DNA from: JACVRW01 sp963734365
GTDB lineage: Bacteria > Actinomycetota > Thermoleophilia > Solirubrobacterales > Thermoleophilaceae
Assembly: GCA_963734365.1 (NCBI GenBank)
Contig: CAVTGV010000004.1
Span: 62,001 to 126,000 of the forward strand
Direction of reading: 5' to 3'
DNA length: 64,000 nt
Part shown: piece by piece, positions 1 through 8,022 of the stretch
Numbering within the stretch: the first letter of the stretch is position 1
Layout of the letters: each line of letters begins with the position of its first letter
Program-made: the position numbers and the translations under genes
Notes under the pieces: generated by a model
The model's database searches: none
The model's input: only the letters and a program-made list of their open reading frames with translations
What the model was told of the DNA's origin: nothing

Positions 1-1608
1 TGGATCGGGCTCAGCTCCGTCATCGCGGCGCTTGGGCTGACGAACATCGCCAGCCAGATCGTGCCCGTCGACAGCAACCTGCCCGCGGTGATCCTCCTGA
101 TCGGACTGGCAGTGGGAGTGGACTACTCGCTCTTCTATCTCAAGCGAGAGCGTGAGGAGCGGGCGGCGGGCCGGAGCGAGACAGCCGCGCTCGAGGCCTC
201 CGCCGCTACATCGGGCCGGGCTGTGCTGATCTCCGGCGCGACGGTGATCGTGGCGATGGCCGGCATGTTCATCAGCGCCGACAAGACGTTCATCTCGTTC
301 GCCATGGGCACCATCATCGTCGTCGCGGTGGCGGTATTCGCCTCGCTCACCGTCCTGCCCGCGATGCTCAGCTGGCTCGGAGACCGAGTGGAGAAGGGAC
401 GGGTCCCCTTGCTGAGCCGCGGCCGGCGCGGCGCGGGCGAGTCGCGCTTCTGGTCCGGGCTCACGGGCGCTGTCATGCGGCGTCCCGGCCTCTCGCTTGT
501 GGTGACAGGCGCGCTGCTGATCGCACTCGCCCTGCCGGCGCTCGGCATGAAGAGCGTTACGAGCGCCATCGACCAGCTTCCCCAGGATCTGCCTGTGATC
601 GTCACCTACAACAAGGTGAAGGAGGTCTTCCCGCAGGAGGGCACGACGGCGACCGTCGTGATGAAGGTGGACGACGTGAAGGCGGGCGGCCCCACCGCCG
701 GGATCGCCGCTCTCGTCAACGCTGTCGACCGGAACCCGAAGTACTTCAAGAACGGCACCGAGCTGATCGAGAGCAAGGACGACACCGTCGCGCAGATCAA
801 CATTCCGACGCTCGGGAGCGGGAACGACCAGGCGTCCTTCGACGCGCTCAACAAGTTGCGCGACGACATCGTGCCGGCGACCATCGGGAAGGTCGAGGGG
901 GCGAGCGTCAACGTCACCGGCGACGCAGCGTCGTCCGAGGACTTCAGGACCAACCTCGACAGCAGGCTGCCGCTGATCTTCGCGTTCGTGTTCGGACTCG
1001 CGTTCCTGCTGATGCTGGTCACGTTCCGTTCGATCGTGATCCCGATCAAGGCGATCCTGCTGAACCTGCTGTCGGTCGGGGCGGCCTACGGCGTGCTCGT
1101 GATCGTGTTCCAGAACGGCAACGGAGAGAGCCTCCTCGGCTTCGAGTCGAACGGAGGCGTCACGAACTGGCTGCCGCTCTTCCTGTTCGTGGTCCTGTTC
1201 GGGCTCTCAATGGACTACCACGTGTTCATCCTGTCGCGCGTCCGCGAGCTCTATGACCGGGGCATGAGCACGGACGAGGCCGTGCAGCGGGGCATCTCGA
1301 CGACTGCGGGAACCGTGACGAGCGCGGCCGCCGTGATGGTCGGCGTCTTCCTCGTCTTCGTGACGCTCGAGTTCTTGGACTTCAAGGAGCTTGGCCTCGG
1401 CCTAGCCGTCGCGGTCCTCATCGACGCGACGATCATCCGCGGGGTGATGCTGCCGGCGGCGATGAAGCTGCTCGGGGACTGGAACTGGTACCTCCCGAGC
1501 TGGCTCGAGTGGCTGCCGCGAATCGGCGGCGAGGGCGACGCCCCGGTGCCGCCCAGGGAGCCTCCCGCGCCGGAGATCACGAAGGAGTCGGAGCCCGCGC
1601 CGGTCTAG
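1..1608 (+). CDS. MMPL family transporter, 3' part (5' end outside window)
   Basis: The frame is open from base 1, so the gene starts upstream of the window; 535 codons are visible. The fragment has the second part of an RND/MMPL exporter: membrane helices with the charged motif GVDYSLFYL near visible residues 38-46, two more helices, then a helix at about 160-180. A soluble porter domain follows at about 190-320, and the second helix bundle contains GLSMDYHVFIL at about 401-411. The conserved Asp-Tyr pairs are the proton-relay residues of the family. MMPL proteins export lipids or hydrophobic compounds using the proton gradient; the substrate cannot be read here. The C-terminal tail is Pro/Glu-rich and cytoplasmic. 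A second, complete MMPL gene lies at 22037. Confidence 0.93.
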   Translation, partial: WIGLSSVIAALGLTNIASQIVPVDSNLPAVILLIGLAVGVDYSLFYLKREREERAAGRSETAALEASAATSGRAVLISGATVIVAMAGMFISADKTFISFAMGTIIVVAVAVFASLTVLPAMLSWLGDRVEKGRVPLLSRGRRGAGESRFWSGLTGAVMRRPGLSLVVTGALLIALALPALGMKSVTSAIDQLPQDLPVIVTYNKVKEVFPQEGTTATVVMKVDDVKAGGPTAGIAALVNAVDRNPKYFKNGTELIESKDDTVAQINIPTLGSGNDQASFDALNKLRDDIVPATIGKVEGASVNVTGDAASSEDFRTNLDSRLPLIFAFVFGLAFLLMLVTFRSIVIPIKAILLNLLSVGAAYGVLVIVFQNGNGESLLGFESNGGVTNWLPLFLFVVLFGLSMDYHVFILSRVRELYDRGMSTDEAVQRGISTTAGTVTSAAAVMVGVFLVFVTLEFLDFKELGLGLAVAVLIDATIIRGVMLPAAMKLLGDWNWYLPSWLEWLPRIGGEGDAPVPPREPPAPEITKESEPAPV

Positions 1609-1954
1609 AACAATTCTGGAGGACGACGCAAACAGGCTCCGCTGAGCGCACTCCTAGTCCGTGCGTAAAGCTGGCAGCGTCACGGGCTAAGCACCCACAC
1701 GCTCCTGCTTTCCATGCAAGGGGCCGTCGCTGCCCGAGTGTCGCTTTGCGCGAAAAGCAGCGGTCGGGACTGGTCGCCGAGCCCGGGCAGCCCGGAATCG
1801 CACAGCTTCGTGTGAGGTCCTAAAAACCGGAGCGTCGCTATCCCGCCGATGCGTGTTCTGCTGCGGAACGGGAAAAGGCGGAAGGGCGGAGAGCGGCGCC
1901 GCGAGGCGGCCGACGGCGTGTGCCGCGGGGACGGACTGGTGTGTGCCGCGGAGT
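1609..1954. other. Intergenic stretch, no supported gene
   Basis: About 350 bases between the MMPL stop and the 3' end of the next minus-strand gene. Short open frames exist on both strands, but none has a family-like protein, a ribosome site or normal composition. I see no RNA gene or clear terminator. Confidence 0.5.
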
Positions 1955-1983
1955 GTCTACACGCGGTAGAGAAACGTGTAGAC
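1955..1983 (-). terminator. Stem-loop spanning the stop codon of the 1957 gene
   Basis: Arms GTCTACACG (1955-1963) and CGTGTAGAC (1975-1983) are perfect complements around an 11-base loop. The left arm contains the TAG stop of the minus-strand gene. No T-run follows, so it is not a classical intrinsic terminator. It may stabilise the 3' end of the transcript. Confidence 0.4.
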
Positions 1984-2208
1984 CGCGGACGGACCGCCCT
2001 GCACCCACTCTGCGAGGCAGTAGCGGCACGTGCTGCGGTCGTCGGCAGGCACATTGACCGTGCTTGGCGGGCGGCCCTCGACCACCTCAGCCTCGACGCG
2101 CGTGCCTCGCAGAGGGCCGTCGTCGAGCGCTGCGGTGATCGTCGGTCCGATCTCTTGGTCGGAGGCGCGCGCCTCGAACGTCATGCGGTGGCTGAGGGTG
2201 AGCGGCAT
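1957..2208 (-). CDS. Small conserved-looking protein with a CRYC motif
   Basis: An 83-residue protein, family not recognised. The N-terminal two thirds is acidic and beta-like; near residues 60-67 is DRSTCRYC, where the Cys-x-x-Cys pair could bind a metal or form a disulfide, followed by an aromatic C-terminus. It begins two bases after the stop of the HTH gene at 2211-2522, so the two almost certainly form one transcription unit. Composition resembles a real protein more than the neighbouring shadow frames. Its role may be as effector or partner of the HTH protein; that is inference from position only. Confidence 0.6.
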   Translation of the reverse strand: MPLTLSHRMTFEARASDQEIGPTITAALDDGPLRGTRVEAEVVEGRPPSTVNVPADDRSTCRYCLAEWVQGGPSAVYTFLYRV

Positions 2209-2210
2209 GG

Positions 2211-2522
2211 CTATTTGGCCGCGTGGTCCATCGTGATCTCGTTCGCCCGAGCCAGGTGCGAGAGCCCTGCGGCGATCGTGCCGCGGTTGGCGTTCAATCC
2301 CTTCGCGAGGTCGCCGGTAGTGCTCTGCGGGTGGCCCTTCAGGTATTCGATGATGCGCCCCTCGACGTCGACCTTGCGCCGACGGGCCATTCCGCGACGA
2401 TTACTGGCACGCCGCGCGGTCGCTCGACGCGCCGAGCGCTTGGGCACCACTGGCGCCGTGCCGAGCGTCGACTCTGGCAATCGTGGGGTGGGCGCTCCGT
2501 CGAGGGTGCGCTGCGTTTGCAT
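2211..2522 (-). CDS. Winged-helix/HTH DNA-binding protein
   Basis: 103 residues. The first about 45 residues are low-complexity and Arg-rich (possibly the true start is the internal Met at MARRRK). From about residue 50 there is a compact helix-turn-helix: an EGRIIEYL helix, then STTGDLAKGLNANRGTIAAG as the turn and recognition helix, then LSHLARANEI. This is typical of short MarR/ArsR-like winged helices that bind DNA as dimers. It is the upstream gene of a two-gene unit with the 83-residue protein. No ligand-binding domain is present. The target is unknown. Confidence 0.65.
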   Translation of the reverse strand: MQTQRTLDGAPTPRLPESTLGTAPVVPKRSARRATARRASNRRGMARRRKVDVEGRIIEYLKGHPQSTTGDLAKGLNANRGTIAAGLSHLARANEITMDHAAK

Positions 2523-2949
2523 TTCGAAGACCTCCCGACCCTCGTGGAGGGTGTCGCGCGCGAGGTAGAGGGTACGAGACCCACCGCGTGAACCAGCGGC
2601 CAGGCCCTGCGGGTCTCGATCATGGCCTCATGCTCCGCGCCTCGGCGCTGTCGCGCTTTGGTGGCTTTCGGGCTAGTGGCTGAAGTACTGCCCGCAGGGT
2701 CAGCTCGGCTACTTACAGTACTCCCTTTCCGGGCCGGTACCAACAACGGGACGCGCGACGCCTACCGCTCGTTCATGGCGAGCACCTCCCACGACGGACG
2801 GGCTCGCGATCACGCGAAGGTAGCTGGGGAGAGGGCGTAGACTCGCTCGTGATGCTTCTCAAGGCGAAGACGTGGCTGGTCAAGGTAATGCCGTTCCTGG
2901 CTCGCTGGGGGTCGAACACGACCCCTAACCCGTAAGGGGACGCGGCTTG

Positions 2950-2991
2950 GGCAGCGTCGGCGCAGAGTGCGGCAGTGTCGGCGCAGAGTGC
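2950..2991. repeat. Two tandem 21-bp units
   Basis: Two head-to-tail copies of a 21-base unit starting GGCAGCGTCGG, at 2950-2970 and 2971-2991, differing at one base (C to T). No coding context. Confidence 0.8.
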
Positions 2992-3027
2992 GGGGCTCCT
3001 GCCCTGCCCGACCAGCGGCACCGGCTC

Positions 3028-3059
3028 TAAGTCCAAGTAGCCGTAAGTCCAAGTAGCCG
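3028..3059. repeat. Two perfect tandem 16-bp units
   Basis: TAAGTCCAAGTAGCCG occurs at 3028-3043 and again, identical, at 3044-3059. It lies 37 bases after the 21-bp tandem repeat and is likely a slippage product. Confidence 0.85.
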
Positions 3060-3288
3060 AGCGCACTCACTTCGGCTCTCCATGCAATGCAGCAGCCATC
3101 CGTCGCCGGAGGCGGACTGCTGCTTTCCGCGAGTGGCGGCATTCCTCCTCTAACTCCGGCTACGGCTATCGATTCGCTTCGACCCCGGAACGGTGAGTCG
3201 CGCGGCGGCGGCACCAGGGCGCGAGTCGGCCTGCCGCGTTGCAGCGGACCCCGCGTTCTCGTCGCCGCCGTCGGTATACCTCGGTGGG

Positions 3289-3850
3289 ATGAGTAATGGG
3301 CTCCGGGACATGGTCGCGCTCGTCACGGGCGCCAGCAGCGGGATCGGTGAGGCGACCGCGCGCGCGCTCGCGGCACTGGGGGGCGACGGTGGCGTTCTCG
3401 CGCGCCGCAAGGACCGGCTGGACGCGGTCACGGCCGAGAACGGTGGCCTTGGCCATCGAAACCGATGTCACCGACCGTGACCAGGCGCTGGCCGCCGTCG
3501 AGCGGACAGTCCGGGAGCCCGGCCGACTCGACATCGTGATCACCAATGCCGGCGTGATGCTGCTGGTCCGATCGTCGACGCCTCCGTGGAGGAGTGGGAT
3601 CGAATGCTCGAGCTGCACCTCCAGGGCCTGCTCTTCATCGCTCACGCAGCGCTCCCGCACCTGCTGCGCACCGCCGAGCGCGAGCCGCGCCAGGTCGCGG
3701 CCTCGTCAACGTCAGCTCGGTCGCGGCCGACGCGTCGGAGCCGGCGGCGGCATCTACCAGCTCACCTAGCACGGCGTCGGGACCTTCAGCGAAGCCTTAC
3801 GCCAAGAGGTCACGGCCCGCTACGTCCGTTCGTCGCCGTGGACTTCCCTA
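3289..3850 (+). pseudogene. Broken short-chain dehydrogenase/reductase (SDR)
   Basis: ATG at 3289 opens an SDR with the nucleotide-binding motif VTGASSGIGEATARALAALG at residues 10-29. The protein can be followed only by changing frame several times. ALAIETDVTDRDQALAAVER, LDIVITNAGVMLL and a downstream EEWDRMLELHLQGLL block are in different frames; NVSSVAAD and the catalytic-loop piece GGGIYQLT (Tyr of YxxxK) are in two more. An in-frame TAG follows that Tyr block. Intact relatives are about 250 residues, cytosolic NAD(P)-dependent oxidoreductases. With at least four shifts plus a stop it is a true pseudogene unless the sequence is poor here. A second SDR remnant lies at 14872. Confidence 0.8.
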
Positions 3851-3989
3851 TCGCTGTTCATCGTGAGCGTGCCTCTGGCGAACGGGGGGAGAGAGAAGCT
3901 CACGGTCCTGCCGTGATCCACGCCAGCGACGAAAACGCTCGCAAGTGACGACGCACCGGGCGGAAGCGCGGTGCCTGCGCAACCGACAG

Positions 3990-4007
3990 CCCTAAACCGG
4001 GTTAGGG
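3990..4007. promoter_or_regulatory. Inverted repeat upstream of the secreted protein gene
   Basis: CCCTAA (3990-3995) and TTAGGG (4002-4007) are perfect arms around ACCGGG. The element sits 34 bases before the ATG at 4042, where a regulator could act. No matching regulator was identified. Confidence 0.35.
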
Positions 4008-4041
4008 TCAGCAACCCGAACCGATCGCAGGGGTGTGCACC

Positions 4042-4410
4042 ATGAGACACGTCGTACGGACGCTCGGGTACGGGCGGGGCGCGTTGCTCGCGCTAGTCGC
4101 CGTGCTCACAGTCGCTCTCGGGGCCGAAGCCCAGGCCGCGGACCGCGGCAAGGTCGTCCGCTACTGGGAACGCCAGCTCCACACGGGTGGAACGATCCAG
4201 CTACTTGACTACCGGGTGTTGCGCTGCGGGCCGCGGGCCTGCATCGTGCGCTGGCATATCCGTGCCTTCACTCCGGGCGACGAGAGCGACTTCGGCGGGT
4301 TTAACGAGTACGTCGGCCAGGACGCCTGCTACCCCGCCGTGCGAGTGGCGTGCGACACTCGCGAGCCGACCGTGAGGTGGGTCGCCGCGGGCGGCAACCA
4401 GCCCGAGTAA
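4042..4410 (+). CDS. Small secreted protein of unknown function
   Basis: 122 residues from the ATG at 4042, preferred over a GTG nine bases upstream because it gives a standard signal peptide. That peptide is basic MRHVVRTLGYGRG, then a hydrophobic run ALLALVAVLTVAL, with likely cleavage after AEAQA near residue 33. The mature part of about 90 residues is beta-rich and has four cysteines (RCGPRACIV, DACYP and VACDTR) that could make two disulfides outside the cell. I do not recognise the family. Confidence 0.6.
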   Translation: MRHVVRTLGYGRGALLALVAVLTVALGAEAQAADRGKVVRYWERQLHTGGTIQLLDYRVLRCGPRACIVRWHIRAFTPGDESDFGGFNEYVGQDACYPAVRVACDTREPTVRWVAAGGNQPE

Positions 4411-4575
4411 GTGAACGAGCCATGGCTTCATGTACGAGGCGAGCGCTGTCTCAAAGCCTCCACTGCCCCCAGGGCGGCCGCGAAGTTCCCCTGCGACACC
4501 GCCCCGAGTATCCGTTATGGCTTTTCTTCGACAGCAATAGGCGGGACTCGTCGTCGGGCCCGGGCTAGTGCGGCC
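4411..4575. other. Short intergenic stretch, nothing seen
   Basis: Between the secreted protein gene and the Ddn-like remnant. Open frames here have no family signal. Confidence 0.4.
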
Positions 4576-4866
4576 CTAGCGAGGCTCCAACACGACGACC
4601 GGTAGCTGCCTTCCTGCCTTCGTCTCGACCCGAGGCAGCCACTTATTCGCGGCCACCAGCTCCCGCCACAACGCGTCTCGGCTCTCGCCCGCTTCGACGG
4701 TGGCCTTGCAGGCGACCTGATCGTTGTTGACTTGGATAGCGACGGCCGGGTCTGCAGCGAGGTTGTGGAGCCAGAACGGTGGTTTCGGGGCGCCGCCGTA
4801 GGCCGCGACGACGACCCAAGCCTTGCCATGGCGGAGGTATTGAACGCTCCTCGTCCGTCCGCAGCG
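4576..4866 (-). pseudogene. Remnant of a deazaflavin (F420)-dependent nitroreductase
   Basis: On the minus strand one frame reads RTRSVQYLRHGKAWVVVAAY followed by GGAPKPPFWLHNLAADPAV, AIQV, a KATVEAGESRDALWRELVA block and a VVVLEP ending with a stop at 4576. This is the core and C-terminus of the Ddn/DUF385 family, which reduces substrates with F420H2. There is no start codon, and the expected N-terminal TTxGRKTG block is only partly recognisable. The gene is therefore 5'-truncated or frameshifted. The LLM oxidoreductase at 12723 shows that F420-type enzymes are otherwise present. Confidence 0.65.
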
Positions 4867-4982
4867 AGTGTCTTGGGCGCCCGCGCTGCGACGCTCGCTT
4901 TTATGGAAGCGGGAGTTGGCGTCGCTCTCGTCTTGGCGCGGCGGGATACTGCACCGTGGCTCATAGGACTAGGCTCGTTCGA

Positions 4983-5273
4983 GTGAACGACGAAACCGAC
5001 AGCAGTCTGGGCGACGACGAAATTCTGGCCCTGGTCAGGCGACTGTCTCGTCCGCTCCCTTCAGGCGGCCAGGTGATCGAGCGCGCGGCGATCCTAGCGG
5101 CCGGGACCGACTACGCCAAGGTCATCGACTGGGTCGTGGCCCACGAAGGTCAACCGGAGGCGACCGTTGCCGCTGCCCGCTCGCACGGGCTTCACGGCTC
5201 TCGGCTCGAGAGCAGCGGTGGACAACCACCCGCAGCGCATCGCTTCGTGTTGCCGCCGGGCGCGCTCGGCTGA
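4983..5273 (+). CDS. Small hypothetical protein
   Basis: 96 residues from the GTG at 4983. The N-terminal half is acidic then helical (DDEILALVRRLSRPLPSGG, VIERAAILAAG, VIDWVVAHEG) and looks like a real folded protein. The C-terminal third is polar and poorly defined. I do not recognise a named family. It stands alone, about 45 bases ahead of the convergent DUF2243 gene. Confidence 0.5.
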   Translation: MNDETDSSLGDDEILALVRRLSRPLPSGGQVIERAAILAAGTDYAKVIDWVVAHEGQPEATVAAARSHGLHGSRLESSGGQPPAAHRFVLPPGALG

Positions 5274-5317
5274 CTGAGCCCTCGGCGCCGACCCGCAGGC
5301 GGTCAGCGGCAGCGAAG

Positions 5318-5785
5318 CTACTCGGCCGTCCTGCGGGCCAGCGTGAGGCCGACCATTACGAGTAAGGCACCGAAGACCAGAAATCCGAGATCCCAGCCGA
5401 GCGGACCGCCCAAATCGTCACGAACGTGGTGTAGCCCCAGTAGGTGGTGGTCGATCAGTCCCTCCACGAGATTGAAGGCGCCCCAGCCGACCAGCAGCAT
5501 CCCCACCTGCAGACCCCATGGCGGCGCGAGTCGTCCGCGCTGCCACTCAACCAGTGCCGCTGCCAGGCCCGCCGTCACCAGCAGCCAGGTGGATGCATGA
5601 AACAGCCCGTCGGCGAGGGTGTTGGCCTCGAGCCCAGCCACAGTCGTCGCCGGATATTCGCCAGTGTCGGTCAGCAGGTGATGCCACTGGAGGATCTGAT
5701 GCAACACGATCCCGTCGATAAAGCCGCCCAGGCCGAGACCGAGAAGAAAACCGGGCCATCTGGCGGGCGGTGAGTCCGAGTTCAC
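5318..5785 (-). CDS. DUF2243 family integral membrane protein
   Basis: 155 residues with about four membrane helices. The first helix FLLGLGLGGFIDGIVLHQIL is followed by the His-rich QWHHLL. A later loop carries DHHLLGLHHVRDD, and the C-terminal helix is GFLVFGALLVMVGLTLA. These membrane-edge histidines are the hallmark of DUF2243 (COG4329-type) and could bind metal or heme, though no function is established. The length fits the family. It is transcribed alone, near other stress-associated genes. Confidence 0.85.
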   Translation of the reverse strand: MNSDSPPARWPGFLLGLGLGGFIDGIVLHQILQWHHLLTDTGEYPATTVAGLEANTLADGLFHASTWLLVTAGLAAALVEWQRGRLAPPWGLQVGMLLVGWGAFNLVEGLIDHHLLGLHHVRDDLGGPLGWDLGFLVFGALLVMVGLTLARRTAE

Positions 5786-6012
5786 TGCCGCGGGCTACCC
5801 AGGGCCGCCAAGACAGAAAACTGCCGAGGCGCCACACGCGTACTCAGCCGAAAGCCTCTCGCCCCTGACTCACCGCGTTCTCTCGACCTAACCAGCGCAG
5901 GCGGACGGGCCGGGTTGGCCGGACGCGGCTGCCGGCGAGCCGAAGCAGCTATGGAAGGCGGACAGCAGTCACGTGTCCCGCGCGCGCCAGGGCCGGCTGC
6001 CGGAACGCCAGG
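5786..6012. other. Intergenic stretch, nothing supported
   Basis: Region upstream of the DUF2243 gene and downstream of the next minus-strand gene. No family-like frame or clear signal was seen. Confidence 0.4.
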
Positions 6013-6312
6013 TTATCTGCGCCAGCCTCGGGTCACCCCGGCCCTGCTCCCACGTCGCCGGCGAAGAGGAATGCTCGCCACGGTCCCTCTACGGCGCGAA
6101 CGCTCCTCAAGTTGGACCGCGTCGCCTATCAGCCAGAACATGGGTGGCCAGAGGCCGACGAACAACGCTCGTCGCTCCGCGTTTCCGCGCTCCTCTTGGT
6201 CAACGGTCTTCGCGCGGATCCAGAGCGCGATGCAGAGGTAGATCGACGCGAGCGAGGTCAGTTGGAAGTGCCAGCCGCGTAGACCTACACGAACGAGAGT
6301 CTTGATCAACAC
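6013..6312 (-). CDS. Small membrane protein
   Basis: 99 residues from a GTG at 6312. Two hydrophobic segments are visible: WHFQLTSLASIYLCIALWI (about 14-32) and ALFVGLWPPMFWLIGDAV (about 49-66), joined by a charged loop with EERGNAERR. The last 30 residues are Arg/Gly-rich and look like run-on sequence, so the natural protein may end near residue 70 with the present stop reached after a shift. Family not recognised. It is divergent from the DUF1990 pair. Confidence 0.55.
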   Translation of the reverse strand: MLIKTLVRVGLRGWHFQLTSLASIYLCIALWIRAKTVDQEERGNAERRALFVGLWPPMFWLIGDAVQLEERSRRRGTVASIPLRRRRGSRAGVTRGWRR

Positions 6313-6368
6313 CCCGGATCGCTACCCGGGCCTGAGTTGTGCATGCCTGATTTGCTCGCGGGTAGTGG

Positions 6369-7097
6369 ATGCCTATGCCCCGATCCAGCAAGCTGCCCCT
6401 GACCCGTTCGGCGGCGATTGCGGCACGGTGGCCGCTCGGCCTGGCGCTGACTTCTTGGCGTTACCTATGGCGAACCATGCCTCTCTACCGCGCCGAGGAA
6501 CCTGGTTCTTGGGCCAACGATGCGCCGCCTCGGCTACCGGAAGGCAGCATGGACGATGAGGCTCAGCGGGTCGTTGATGGCGTGGGACCGCTCTTCCATC
6601 GCCGATACCAGGCGGACATCAGCGGCGCGAGCCTGTCACCCGAAGAGCTGATGGCGCGCCTGCACGCGGACCCCGATTCCGCCGCCCCAAGCGAATTCGC
6701 GACCTTCAAGAAGGTCTCGGGGAAGGAGGGGGGCATGTGGCCCGGTGACGAGTACATCGTCCGCATGCCCGGGCCCTGGGACGGTCCGGTGCGGGTCGTC
6801 GAGGTCTCTGAACGTTCGTTTCGCTTCATGACGCTGGCCGGACACCTCGAGGCGGGCCAGATCGCGTTTCGCGTCGAAGGCGGCGACGAGCGCATCCGCT
6901 TCGAGATCGAGTCCTGGGCACGCAGCGGCGACCGCCTCTCCGACCTGCTCTATGACCGCATGCGGATGTCGAAGGAGATCCAGCTCCACATGTGGATCTC
7001 CTTTCTTGAACGGGTCATCCGGATCTCCGGGGGCGAGCGGGACGGAGGCCTGCGCATCGATACCCGCCGCGTCGAGGACGTGCCCGCCGGTGCTTAA
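6369..7097 (+). CDS. DUF1990-like protein, first of a pair
   Basis: 242 residues. The N-terminus is basic with a weak hydrophobic stretch. The body from about residue 60 has PLFHRRYQADI and, near 135-175, GPVRVVEVSERSFRFMTLAG followed by HLEAGQIAFRVEGG, the GHxExGxxxF pattern of DUF1990. Function of the family is unknown; members are small cytosolic beta-rich proteins often found with stress genes. Its stop overlaps the GTG of the next gene by eight bases, so the two are translationally coupled. Confidence 0.7.
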   Translation: MPMPRSSKLPLTRSAAIAARWPLGLALTSWRYLWRTMPLYRAEEPGSWANDAPPRLPEGSMDDEAQRVVDGVGPLFHRRYQADISGASLSPEELMARLHADPDSAAPSEFATFKKVSGKEGGMWPGDEYIVRMPGPWDGPVRVVEVSERSFRFMTLAGHLEAGQIAFRVEGGDERIRFEIESWARSGDRLSDLLYDRMRMSKEIQLHMWISFLERVIRISGGERDGGLRIDTRRVEDVPAGA

Positions 7098-7770
7098 CCG
7101 GCTGCTGCTGAGGCAGCCCCGCGACCCCCGCCGAGCGCTTGCGGAGCTCCGTGGCCGAGAGCTCAACTTCGACGTCTCCCGCCGGGCGGAGTACACAGCC
7201 GAGAACGGTTGGCACGCGGACGACGTGCGCCAAGCTCTGCCCTCCGAGCCGCCCGGCGCTCCCACCCCGGGCGGAAGCTGGGAAACGGCCCGGGCGATCG
7301 CGCGCAACTACGACTTCGCCGACCCGTCGACCGTGCGCGGCGTGTTTGACCGTCAAGAGCCGCTCGAGCAGCGCACGATGCTGCTGATCCTGCATTTCCA
7401 CCGTCTGCGGATCTACGTGGGCGTACGGGTGGGAGACGTGTACGACGAGGAGCGCACGCTCGACGGGCGCCGCGGCCGCGTCTTCGGCTGGAACTACCGA
7501 ACGCTCGAGGGACACGTCGAGCAGGGCGAGATGAACTGGGAGGTATGGAAATTCCCCGAGACGGGAGAGGTGCTCTTCCGCGTGGCATCCTTCTCGCGGG
7601 CCGCGCCGCGGGGCAATCTCTTGGTGCGCTTCGGCTTCCGCCTGTTCGGCCGTCGCGAGCAGCTTCGCTTCCTTAACCTGACCGCCGACCGAATGGCACG
7701 GCTGACCGAGCAGCAGGTGGCACGCCGAGACATCCTCCCGACCCGAGAGCGCCCGGCACCGACTCACTAG
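7090..7770 (+). CDS. DUF1990 family protein, second of a pair
   Basis: 226 residues from GTG at 7090, which overlaps the upstream stop. It shows the fuller DUF1990 pattern: LNFDVSRRAEYTAENGW near the N-terminus, VGVRVGDVYDEERTLDGRRG in the centre, then the core YRTLEGHVEQGEMNWEVWKF and a C-terminal FRLFGRREQLRFLN. Tandem paralogues with this overlap suggest either duplication or two subunits of one complex. No catalytic residues are known for the family. Confidence 0.75.
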   Translation: MLNRLLLRQPRDPRRALAELRGRELNFDVSRRAEYTAENGWHADDVRQALPSEPPGAPTPGGSWETARAIARNYDFADPSTVRGVFDRQEPLEQRTMLLILHFHRLRIYVGVRVGDVYDEERTLDGRRGRVFGWNYRTLEGHVEQGEMNWEVWKFPETGEVLFRVASFSRAAPRGNLLVRFGFRLFGRREQLRFLNLTADRMARLTEQQVARRDILPTRERPAPTH

Positions 7771-7818
7771 ACGTTGCCCGGACGGTTGAACGAGCCGGCC
7801 GCTGGCGGTGGCCGCATC

Positions 7819-8016
7819 TCAGCCCTCAGGGCGTCCCGGGTCGTTGGGGCGGACATACGCGCTGGTCAGCTCGGCATACCCGGACAGCGGCTTGGGATCC
7901 TCCAGCGAGTACGAGTCTGTGGGTTGCCGCCCAGCATGCCGCGCGCCTCGCGCACGACATCCTGGGCGGCGATACTCGGGCCGAAGTACTCGGCTGGCTG
8001 CTCGGAGTTGTGGTGA
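7819..8016 (-). pseudogene. Degenerate short open frame behind the catalase gene
   Basis: Directly after the manganese catalase stop, one frame reads NSEQPAEYFGPSIAAQDVVR and continues to MLGGNPQT. A one-base shift then gives SYSLEDPKPLSGYAELTSAY and a stop at 7819. The text looks protein-like, but no start codon is convincing. It may be a small downstream gene with a frameshift or a decayed C-terminal extension of the catalase. Family not recognised. Confidence 0.35.
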
Positions 8017-8022
8017 TCTCGC

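Larger units (their letters stand above)
2523..3288. other. Long non-coding stretch with short tandem repeats
   Basis: 766 bases between the HTH gene and the broken SDR gene. No frame gives a recognisable protein. It contains two adjacent short tandem duplications, listed separately. It could hold the upstream promoter of the HTH gene, but I cannot point to boxes. Confidence 0.5.

Noticed and set aside
1849..2568. A 239-codon plus-strand frame over the HTH/CRYC unit
   Set aside because: It has biased Arg/Ala composition and no motif. The minus strand gives a clear HTH and a balanced protein.
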